Part shown: in pieces, positions 43,485 to 54,231 of the stretch
Numbering within the stretch: position 1 is the stretch's first letter
Layout: each line of letters starts with the position of its first letter
Notes under the pieces: model-generated
Databases searched by the model: none
What the model was told of the DNA's origin: nothing
Seen by the model: only the letters and a program-made list of their open reading frames with translations
Position numbers and translations under genes: made by a program
Origin: Tetragonia tetragonoides
Lineage: Eukaryota > Streptophyta > Magnoliopsida > Caryophyllales > Aizoaceae
Direction of reading: 5' to 3'
Length of the DNA stretch: 64,000 nt
Assembly (NCBI GenBank): GCA_038025085.1
Contig: CM076150.1
Location: 1,242,501-1,306,500 of the forward strand

Positions 43485-45660
43485 GTTGAGTTTTTAACAC
43501 GAGAGCTCTAAAATCAATATCTTTACCAAGCATTTACCCAACAGACTGTTACTAGAAATTCATATCAACAGCAACTTGAGGCAAATCATCCACAACAAAA
43601 TTCTCAGGTAAATCACCATACAGGAAATCAAACTTAGACATTTTAACACTTGACTCAGCATCTCCAAGAGGAGAGGTAGCATGACAATTTTTAACAGTTT
43701 CATTGGCAAGATTTTCTGGAGTTTCATTAGATGAAACCTCCTCCTACCACAAACTTGAAACTACGTGAATTCATAAGGTAGAAAAAATAAGCCAATCAAA
43801 GGAAACAATTTACTGAGATAGAGATAGAGGGAGAGAGATAGAGAAGGTGCAAGAATGAACCTGCAAGGCATAAGCCTTATATAGCCGTCAAGAGGGCTTA
43901 CCAAACCACTAAAAATGTGAGGGATGTATGCAGGGCATACTAGGATGAGAACGGCGTAGTAGAAAGTAGTGGCAGTAGACTAAGAACACTGTACTTGAAT
44001 CGTAGCATAGAGTAAAAAAAGGCAGAAAAGGCCTCTCTTGACCAAAGGAAATGGGCAAACAGTAATCCCATTTAATGCCCAGCACAACAAAGAACGGTCA
44101 CCACCAAGAATAAGCAAGGAAATAGAGATAATACCGGCAAAAGTAACGCTCAGAGAATCAGACCAAAGACCCCAAAATCAGGAACCGAGAGTATATTGAC
44201 CCAAGAAACACAGAGCCCACAAACTCAGATTTTTGGTAATCAACAGAGAGCTTGATAATCCAAAGCTAACAAAAAGCCACGCAAACCCCCAAATTGGAGC
44301 TTAATCGACCACAAATTTGATAAAAGAGCAGCTCCTAAGAAACCAACCCAAAAAAATCTCAAAGGCTAGGATATGGCACTGTAGACCAGATCTAGGGTTA
44401 GAGAAAAATTTCCCCAAATTGCTACAAGACTCAACCAAGTTGAATACTTAATTTTATTGGGCTGAGAGGACTTAGTAAGGACATAAAACCACTGTTGATT
44501 CGACAATTAAGGCTGAGAATGAGTAAAAAAATTCGTCTTTTTTGGCAAAGCAGAAATTGGGGATTAACCTGATATTTGTGAAGCTTAATTTTGGGCAAGA
44601 AGTATGAAGCTTGATAAACCATTGACAAGGAATAATGAGATCTTGAGATAGAAAGATGATTTGGCTTGAAATTTTATGATGAATTTGTCTAGGGGTATAC
44701 GGGATTTGGGGAAGAAATTGGGGGAAAATTTTGGGATGGGTGGGTTTCTTGGGAGGCTTTTTTCTCTCTTTTTCTCTCTCATCTTTCTTCTTGTTTCAGA
44801 TCTCACGTACAAAATGTGTAATGGTATATCTATCTAAACTATCTAGACAACTATCTAATTCTCTGAATAGTTTTCAGTGTTCCCATGGTCGTTTGTCAAC
44901 ATTTGAAATCCAACCAATGATGTTGCATGAGTCACTCTCAAAATGAATTCGTAGATGAGGCCAAGATGGATGATCCTTCAACAAAGTGAAGGTCTGCTTG
45001 AAAGCAAAAATTTCGGCAGTGTTGGAGTCTTGTATTCCCAAATTTACTGGAAAAACACCAACTATAACTGCATCGTTGATCCTTAAGAATTCCCCCAAAC
45101 CTGCAGGGCCCGGCTTGCCTATGGCTGAACCATCCAGGTTAAATTTCAACCACCCCTCAGCAGGTGCACACCAAGAAATACTGCTCCTATTCATCCCTCT
45201 GTACTAATCCCCAAGAATCCTTTGTGACAAAAGAGCCTGCAAATTATTTCTCCAATCATGTAAAGAAAAATAGATATAAGGAAAATGAGACTTAGTCCAC
45301 CAACAAACTCGAAACTGAATATTGTGATCCATTGAACCAACAAGTCCTTCACCGTATAGGGCATAACAGTTTGTATCTCCCACCAAGACAAAATTGCATG
45401 TCAAACTGAGCTTGCAAAAGAACATTGAATAAAAAGGTGATCCACATCCTCAGCTGACACATTGCATAATTAACATAAGCAAGCATCTTCATCCAGAGGT
45501 ACCCTTCTAATCAGAAGATTACTTTTACTAGCAATCCTATTTGAAGCAGTTTGCCACCTAAAAAGTTTTACCTTAGAGGGAAAGAGAGGGGTGTATAAGT
45601 ACCTTGGCAATAGACTGGGCGCAAGATTTCTTGTGCTTCGGTAATAACACAAGTGTATAT

Positions 45661-46302
45661 TACCCTCTTAAATACCCCTGAAAATAGTGACTGATTTTAG
45701 AATATTTGGAGGAAAAAAAAGAAGAAAAAAAAAAAAAAAGCTCTTATTTGGTTGAAATTCAAAATAACACCACGTAAGCAATATTAATATAACACCTAAA
45801 AAATTGCTTCATTAGGCAATTCATGTAGATTATTTTGACGGAAAAAAGTGATAGTAAAATACTGTAATACATGGTAACCTTGTCAGAAAGTTTCTAAACT
45901 TAAAAACCGATGAAAATTTAGAGAAACTTTCTTCTTTATCTAATTAAACAAAAAAAAAATTCTACTAATGGACCATTGGAATCCTAAAATTACATTTTTT
46001 TTCGATTGATTTCTTTAGATATTCACAAATTAACTTCAAAGAATAATTTATTTATAATGTTACTAGTGATAGTCAACATAATATTAGGTTTATACGCAAA
46101 AACCAAGCCCAAAAAAATTATTAACTTTTTTCTCTACTTTTATGTTAACCGGTTTTTTAAGAAATGATGTTTCTGTTTCTACGTTTCTGTATCCATGCAA
46201 CATAACATAATAGAAACTAATAAAGACTACACAAAAATAAATAAATAAATAAAAGAGAAGGGATCAGCATGAAATATATAGTGTTAAAGTGGGGTGCAGT
46301 TA
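45661..46302. other. AT-rich spacer, no gene
   Basis: A-rich runs at 45710-45740 and generally AT-rich DNA; no ORF of note. Confidence 0.5.
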
Positions 46303-46315
46303 TTCTTGGTAATTG

Positions 46316-46473
46316 TTTCTTTTTTCTTTTTTTTTCGAAGGTGGGGAAGCCTGACTGGTCCCCCCCGGCTTTACTATGTAATTACATAGTAGGGGAGAGG
46401 GCAATTGAGGATTCGATCCCCAAGTATACGCACGGAACCGGGAGGCAGCGCCACTGCGCTAGGACCTCACACC
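46316..46473 (-). mobile_element. tRNA-derived SINE, second family
   Basis: Flanked by the 13-bp duplication ttcttggtaattg (46303-46315 and 46474-46486). On the minus strand it starts gtgaggtcctagcgcagtgg (A-box-like), has ggatcgaatcc (B-box) about 45 bases later, and ends in a short A-rich tail. Only the promoter boxes recall a tRNA; no cloverleaf is present. Confidence 0.88.
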
Positions 46474-46486
46474 TTCTTGGTAATTG

Positions 46487-47322
46487 CTTTAAGCTACGTT
46501 AGTCTTGGCTTCGGATTTTTTTTATTGAATAATCAAGCTCGGCTTGAAAGAGAGTAACATTATTCACTTATTGATATTTGTATTCTTAGATGTTTATATA
46601 AATTGCTTCGCAAGATGATCTACCATATCATTATTCATGAGATTTGATAGAAAACCAACACAAAACTATCATGAAAGCAACCAAAATTATTAGCTATATA
46701 AATAATAAAATATTTTAAAACAATTGTTTCAGCTTATGTTTAGTCAAATAATAAGAAAGTTGTGTTTTACTCATTATTGTGTAAGACATATGAAATGGAG
46801 ATGATAAACTCACCGAAAAGATGTTTGACAATAATCTTTTATTTAAACATTAAACAATAATTTCAAACAACGGTTCTCTCGATTTCATGAGTGTTGTCAA
46901 TTTTCAAACTGTTTCTTTTCTAGAAGTCTATTCGAATGATAAGTTAGGGACGGTTCTATGGACTATGGATAAAGATATCGAAATTCGTTAGAGATAATTA
47001 TAAATAAAAAAAATGAAAAGCTAATAAAAAAAAATACTCACCCATGATTCTCATTATTAATACGTCGCAAACGTCCCACTTTTAATACCAAGATATTGTC
47101 ATCGCTGGATAAATACCATACTCTCATGATTGTCACACTTGAGCTATCATATTGGTCATTCAAGCCAGGTTTCAAAATATAATATTTGTATAAGTATGAT
47201 ATTTATATAAGTATTATATTTGTATAACTACAATTATTCACAATTAAAGTTTTGTATAATGATATTGATAAACAAGGGACAAGAGTAATGGAGTATATGG
47301 ATAAAAGTCACTAATTTTCTAA
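46487..47322 (-). other. Putative distant 5'UTR exon region of F-box copy 2
   Basis: 46640-46990 is similar to 26880-27200, including the candidate donor site (tttcg|gtgagtttatc on the minus strand, near 46826). If it is the 5' exon of copy 2, its intron would reach to about 35945 and hold the LINE nest. The rest is AT-rich with tataagtat repeats near 47190-47230. Confidence 0.4.
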
Positions 47323-47840
47323 GTCTCGTTTGACAAAGAGTTATTTAAGGTCAAAATTAGTTGTTTGGAATCACTAAGTTATTTGACAGGGTTGATAGAC
47401 TGATTTTGTTGTTTGGTAAGCAATATTTTGAATTAGCCTAACTCATTTTGAGAAGGTTCATATTTGGAGCCTTTCGAGTTAGTTGTTTGAGTAGCAAGAG
47501 TCAAATGACCATTTTATCCAAAAATTCAGTAAAATTACAATGATTGTCATCCTTTTATTTTTCCATCTTAGAAACTTTTTGTCAAATACATGAGTAAAGT
47601 TATATGAACTTTTGTCAATACCTCTTATTTAGGCAAAATTACTATAACCATTTTGTCAAACTCTTTTTTTTTTTTTTTTGGTATGTTTGCTCGTCATCAT
47701 TATTATTAATAATATATAAGGTGAATTGCTATTTACCGCCCAAAAATACTCATCACCGCCCTTAGAATTTACGATTTTGCCCTTCACTCTAAATAGTCGT
47801 TTTTTTTTTCCAGTTCGTAGTATCGGGCTTTCTGCAATTT

Positions 47841-48045
47841 CCGCCAGATCCATGGGTCAGGCGTCTGCAGATTCCGCCTGATCCATGGGTTAGGCGGAAA
47901 CCCTTTCCGCCTGATCCATGGGTCAGGCGAAAACTATTGACGCCTCACCCATGGATCAGGCGTAAAGGGTTTCCACCTAACCCATGGATCAAGAGGAAGG
48001 GGTTTCCGCCTAACCTCTGGGTCAGGCGGAATATGCAGACGCCTT
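47841..48045. repeat. Left 33-bp palindromic repeat array of the MULE
   Basis: About six units at an exact 33-bp spacing (unit starts 47841, 47874, 47907, 47940, 47973, 48006, 48039). Each unit is a roughly 24-bp palindrome of the form ccgcctgatccatgggtcag-gcgg plus a spacer of about 9 bp. The core is ccatgg in five units and cctctgg in one. It lies about 120 bp inside the left end of the MULE. Confidence 0.9.
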
Positions 48046-48075
48046 ACCCTATTTTTTTTATTTTTTTTTCTCAAT

Positions 48076-49163
<1,088 letters not shown>

Positions 49164-49295
49164 TTGTTTATTACTGTTTATTTTTTAATTAAAAATGTGA
49201 AATGATAGAGGAGAGGAGGAGCCGGTAAATCGATACCGGGGTTAGCCAGCCAACTAGCTGGTTCTGAACTCACACTCATTGTTACTTTTTTGCAG

Positions 49296-49415
49296 TGGGT
49301 GAATCGTCTAGCCGTCGCAGCTGAGTCTTTCATTACTTTGATTCCTCCGGAGCAAGCGGAAGGTCCTCGATCGGTTATGGAGGAGTATATGAGAGATTGG
49401 CGGGCTGCCAAATGA
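49296..49415 (+). pseudogene. Orphan 3' exon convergent to the transposase
   Basis: A strong acceptor (cttttttgcag) at 49285-49295 is followed by an open 39-codon stretch, WVNRLAVAAESFITLIPPEQ then AEGPRSVMEEYMRDWRAAK, ending in TGA at 49413-49415. It is G+C-richer than its surroundings and looks coding. Upstream there is only the (TTA)n tract, so preceding exons are missing. Position and orientation, tail-to-tail with the transposase, recall the second gene of two-gene Mutator elements. I do not recognise the protein family. Confidence 0.45.
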
Positions 49416-49659
49416 TGTATTACTTATATGACCCTAGATGAATTTGTTATATTTTTATGTTGGAGTTTCATTGTTATTGTTATTTATTTGTGTTATTGTA
49501 ATTTGTTGTTTTTTATTTACCTTTTTTGTTTTATTGTAATTTGTTGTTTTATTTACCTCCAATAATCACGAAAAAATATAACATGCAAAATATAACAATC
49601 ACACAAAAATGTGACAATGATATAAGTAGAAAAATATAACAATCACGCAAAACATTCAA

Positions 49660-52600
49660 TTACGTCAACCTCGCTAAACGATCCCAATGTGCACTTCGCC
49701 TAACATACATTTGCTCCCAACCAGCGACACTATCAGAACGGGAAGTAAACCATAATGCGCATATCGGAGGAACAGGGAAATCTGACCCTAAATTCAGACG
49801 GATATAATGCCTGTAAGAATCACCTAAATGACCTATGAGAAATTCCCTAGTTGGACGTGTAACAGTCGAAGGTGCTTGCAACGGTAGCACAGTGAAACAA
49901 GCATATAACCCCCTTCCGTTGCCGTATTCGAAAAACATAATCGCTGCATTGAAGATGTTGGCAATCGGGAACAAATCCTCAACTACTGTCATCCAGTGAT
50001 CATCGTGACACGCACCTCCGTCCCACATAATACGGCGGTAACCAGCGTCGACCCCGTGAACGTATATGTGTTCGTACAATGCTCGGTTAGCTAAGATTTC
50101 GTTTGCAATGCAAACTCTCGTCCATCGCCATTGCTCTTGGTCTCCGAAAACGTAGTCCGCAATGACACGGAAACCGCAATTACCATCCCCAACCACATCG
50201 AGATATCCTTCAATGAAAGGTATGATGATTCCCGGAATTTTGTTAACATGATAGAATTCAGTGATATCTATTCCGTGTCCATCTGCAAGACAATATAATA
50301 GAAAGTCATTAATAGTACTTATCAAAAAGTACTTAACAACATTATGTACATGTTAAAAAATTATTTCATACCAGTACTCCGCACAACGTTACTCGATGAG
50401 GATGAGCTACGACCACGCCCGCGGCTCGAACTGGATGACCTAGGGCGACCACGACCCCTCTGGCTGTACTCCCATGAACTAGGATCATGTCTGGTAGAGG
50501 AACTCCCTCTCGGTCGACCTCTGACTGTCGTGTTCGCTTCCGGCTCGACGTAACTCGCTGCATCAGGATGAAGCTGCTCATGGATAAGGACAGATATGTT
50601 GCGCACAACTGCCGGGTCGCTTGAGTTAACCTTGTCGACGAGAGAGTGAAAGTACCGATGGTCCTCAGATGGATGCTCAGTCATGTCAAGCGTAGCTATC
50701 TCCACTGCATCACTAATAACGAGTGTTCGCCAAAATTTGTGGACACTATTCAAGCTAATTGGCGTGCCCGTATCCGTGGCCGTTTTCAACTCACACGCAC
50801 ACGGGATCTTATGAGTGGATCTCAATACACAACCGCAACGATCAAATACTTGGTCACTCAATTCTCTCATCCTCTTCAGCTCATCCGATAATATTCCTAA
50901 GCAGTAATGGGAAACATACCCGCTCAGATAGTTGAATGGAAAACCCGAGTACTTCACACCTCTTCGTCTTCTGCACTCTTCAAGTGTGTACTTGATCTGA
51001 GTTAGTTGTGACTTGATTGACTTGTTGACCTTGTTCCAAACATTGTCCAAAGCTCCAGTTGAGGAGTTCAACCACTGTTTTAGCGCGGCATGTGCACTCT
51101 CCACCCTGCAAGTCGTAGTGTTGCCAATGTGTAGCACCTTATTCGTCCACGCAGCTACAAACATCTCTTTGTATCTCAGCCAGGTCTCCTCTACATAGGA
51201 TATCCCGTGAGGGTAAGAACTCCAAGTATCCTTCATCGTACGCACTGCTCTATCGTACTCAGCTTCTGTGGAAGCTTCCATGATAGATTTCCACTTCCCA
51301 TTCTTGAACCTCTGCGCGACGACCTTATCTTTTCCACAAAGTCTGTACACTTTGTCTTCAACGACTTTGTTAATGTGCCATGTACAGAGCAAATGGGCAC
51401 TCTCGGGAAATATCTCTCTAATAGGTGTCATCAACCCTAGCTCACGATCGGTCACAATTGCTGTTGGGTGTACATCATTTCCAATAAGCATCCTCAACTT
51501 ATCTAAGACCCACGCATAGCTTGCCTCAGTCTCATCCTTCATAATGGCATAAGCTATGAGGAAGTTCTTATTGCTTGGAGTCATCCCCACTATCTCAAGA
51601 AACGGCATCTTATACTTGTTTGTTTTGTACGTGGAATCTAAGTCAATCAACCAAGGAAAAGACCGAAGTAACTGAATTGATGTAGGGTGTGCCATGAACA
51701 CGTGAGTTACCTCATTAGTAGCTGGGTCGGCTCTTGTCCAATGTACGTAGTTATTCTCCACAGCTAAATGATGAAACTGACCAATGACATCTCTCTCTTC
51801 AAAATCAAGTTTCCTTATACGATCTCTGTAGTTGTACACATGCCGTCTAGTTGCATTGTCCTCAGGAAATTTTTCCTTAATAGCGGCCAAGATAGCACAT
51901 GGCTTTGTTTGTGCCGAAGTCATGTCACGAACGAGTTGTTTTGACCCAGGACTAAGACCACTCATCTGACGATATCCCTCAGGAAACACAGCAAAGTCAT
52001 GGTTGTGCGTACCCCTAATCCCAGGCAATGTGACAATCATCCAACTACTGGACCCATACACTTGTTCAGCTCTTAACTGGAACGTACATTTACAAGCCTT
52101 TGTTTTCGTCTTCTTCCGAGCAGCAGTATCTAAGTCTCTTAATTCCCCTCTGTAGCGTTCACCTCGATTGCATCTTAACAATTTTACGCTTCCATTGTTC
52201 TTGTGTGACGAAATTATCAACTCAAACCCGATAGTAAGGGCAATTTGTTTTGCCCAATTAATTGCATCTCTATCACTATCAAAGAACTCATCAGTGACGA
52301 AATGCGTACTGTAATCAACACCATCACCACCGAACCGCAAAGGAACCTAACGAAAATAACGAAAACAATGTTAGCTTAATCTTAAATTCAAACGTCTATC
52401 AAAACCGACTGAACTAAGGGACAGGCGTCTGAAACTTCCGCCTACACCATGGTGCAGGCGGAAAAAACGGACGGCTTCTCCATGGTGTAGGCGTCTGAGA
52501 TTTACGCCTGAACCATGGAGCAGGCGTCCGCAATTTCCGCCCCAACCATGGTGCAGGCGTCTATAGTTTCCGTCTGTCCCATGGAACGGGCGGAAATTGC

Positions 52601-52682
52601 AGACGCCCGATTCAAATTCTGCGAAAAAAAAAAAATTTACCTCGGACGGCGTCGACCGCACTTCCTGGTCGCCGGCAGACAT
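49660..52682 (-). CDS. MULE transposase fused to an OTU-type protease
   Basis: Three exons: 52682-52641 (MSAGDQEVRSTPSE), 52346-50372 and 50282-49660, all GT...AG with matching phases, about 879 aa. Residues ~35-130: FAR1-type zinc-binding region (LLRCNRG, KACKCTFQLR, GTHNHDF). Residues ~235-430: MULE transposase with catalytic candidates Asp251 (LIDLDSTYKT), Asp314 (IVTDRE) and Glu430 (CRVESAHAAL), plus the CxWH motif (CTWHIN). Near 520: a SWIM-like zinc finger (CGCVLRSTHKIPCACEL). A Ser/Arg-rich linker (GRGRPRSSSSSRGRGRSSS) joins the C-terminal OTU domain with Gly-Asp-Gly-Asn-Cys (nucleophile about Cys708) and a HYIRL His motif. The transposase would cut and join the element ends; the OTU part would remove ubiquitin-like modifiers, role inferred. 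The gene is transcribed from the right TIR. Confidence 0.88.
52347..52640 (-). other. Transposase intron 1, formed by a repeat array
   Basis: A 294-bp intron with donor gag|gtaaat and acceptor ttcgttag. Three quarters of it is the right 33-bp array. The frame from the ATG stays open into the intron for about 90 codons, so an unspliced transcript would give a protein of about 103 aa with an 11-residue repeat of the form GxxxRRLHHGx. Confidence 0.75.
52390..52615. repeat. Right 33-bp palindromic repeat array of the MULE
   Basis: Unit starts at 52405, 52438, 52471, 52504, 52537, 52570 and 52603, again exactly 33 bp apart. The palindrome is of the form ccgcctacaccatggtgcag-gcgg with the ccatgg core in five units. 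Core-flanking bases differ from the left array (acaccatggtg against gatccatgggtc), so each array was homogenised separately. Confidence 0.9.
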
Positions 52683-53374
52683 CTGCGGTCGTTGCTTCCT
52701 TACCGAATGAGTGAATGTTGATGAAGGTTGGGTATGAGAGTGGGTGGTAGAGAGGGAGAATTGATGTGAGAGTTAGAGAGGGAGAGGATGGGTGAAAATG
52801 TGAAGAAGGGCAAAATTGTAATTTTTAGGGGCGGTATTAAGTAATTTTAGGGCGGTAAATAGCAACACCCTATATAAGGTGAATTTTGTTATAGTTAGAC
52901 AACATATAAAGATAACACTAATACAAAGAGGTGACTACATCATTAAGTTAACATTTGCAAATGTTGTATATATTCAACAAAAACAAAAACAAAACCAAAA
53001 AAAATCCGTTGGGTAATATTCATAAACGACACTCTAAATGATACATTTTATTACACTTATTTATCTAAATTTATCGTCTTCCAGTAAAAGAATTTTAAAT
53101 TCTATTTGGATGTATTATTGAATAATAATTTAATATTTAACAATTTTATAAAAAAAAAACAATATAATGATAAAAACAAATTAAACTCATGTCCTTAAAT
53201 GTGATTTTCCATATTTAAACACGGCTAATTTATTCAATCAAACTTTTCTGTATAAACCGCTAAGACAAACAGTTGGTTAAAACCGTTAATCAAAATGGCT
53301 AACAGTTAACATCTAACAACTAACAGCTAATACGGTCGACTAACAACTGCCACCTAATCACCAAACGAGGCTAA

Positions 53375-54231
53375 GAGTGGGAAGGACTAGGATAGATAAC
53401 CAAGTTTAGTGCTGGACCTGCTGGTGGGATTAGTTTTGCAACGTCGTGGAGATTATGTACATGTCTATGAAACTTTTCTGACAATTTGAATTTTAAAACT
53501 TTTTGGTTGGTCAATGTTTTAAATTCTTTTCTGACAAAGTATGAAATGAAATTGAATAATAATTGTTGAAAAAATGGCAGAGAATGGCATTAAATGCCTA
53601 TAATTCAGTTTGGCCTATAGATTTTGAATGGATTGATCTTTGGGCCAAAGTTCACGACTAACATATTTTTAAGACTCAATTGACGCTTTGATAATAATAA
53701 AAAAACAAAAATAAATAAAAAGACTCAGTTGTCGTTAGGTTGCATTAAACTCCCTTCTTTTCTGAATAAGATATGGATAAATGTTGGTCCTAAGACAATT
53801 GGGTTATCACAATACACAGCTGATTTTGCATTGCCTAAATTGAAAGGTTAAGTAAGAAATTCTACGCACATTTTTTTGCACACATTGGCATAGATACCAA
53901 AAGCTATCGACTACTGAGTGACTGAGAATCACACTATTTACATACATCAACATTGTCCTCCATACAGTTAAGCAATAAGAAAGAAGTTGGATTCAGCTGA
54001 TTACAGGAAGAGACCATAGCTGGAGATACTGCTACTAAAAGACATGAGACACAAATCAGCAGATCAAAAAACTTTGCCAATGAGCGATAATAAGTCGTCC
54101 ATCCCTTCTTATTACCCCCAGCTGCAGCCTTGCCTGCCTGCCTCTACCATCAGAGAAGAAGTTTGCGTGTATGTTAGCGTTTTTTGAGATGAAGAGATTG
54201 TCAATCCAAGATTAGTTCTACACACGTGTTG
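53375..54231 (-). other. 3' flank and probable 3'UTR of the QWRF gene
   Basis: No coding ORF. The stretch 53870-54231 is less AT-rich and directly follows the QWRF stop codon, so it probably holds the 3'UTR. Confidence 0.5.

Larger units (their letters stand above)
40078..44799 (-). mobile_element. Inner L1 LINE with RNase H, internally deleted
   Basis: A 4.7-kb minus-strand insertion with the 13-bp duplication atctcacgtacaa (40065-40077 and 44800-44812). From its 5' end: leader with short remnants near 43640 (MSKFDFLYGDLPENFVVDDL), ORF1, a stub of the endonuclease, then a jump straight to the end of the reverse transcriptase, zf-RVT and an RNase H domain, and a poly-A tail (t run at 40080-40094). 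Most of the endonuclease and the RT core are missing, so it is a deletion derivative. Confidence 0.88.
39901..45660 (-). mobile_element. Outer L1 LINE with RNase H, split by another LINE
   Basis: Excluding the inner LINE (40078-44799) and one copy of its duplication, this is about 1 kb of an L1 3' part on the minus strand. It encodes zf-RVT (PSKVKLFRWQTASNRIASKS at 45510-45600) and an RNase H domain at 44874-45194 (APAEGWLKFNLDGSAIGKPG ... NTAEIFAFKQTF). The RNase H C-terminus continues on the far side of the inner insertion at 40077-39950 (REISSEADQLAKTGVHRIEN), which proves the nesting. It is 5'-truncated near 45660; its own target duplication was not found. Confidence 0.8.

Noticed and set aside
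46316..46473. tRNA-like segment with A and B boxes
   Set aside because: No cloverleaf or anticodon arm; target duplications and A tail show it is a SINE.
47841..48045. Regularly spaced palindromes resembling a CRISPR array
   Set aside because: The window is a plant nuclear genome, the 9-bp spacers are too short and similar, no cas genes exist, and the repeats belong to a MULE.
50344..51519. Several plus-strand ORFs over the transposase
   Set aside because: Shadows in other frames of the MULE transposase; no splice or motif support.
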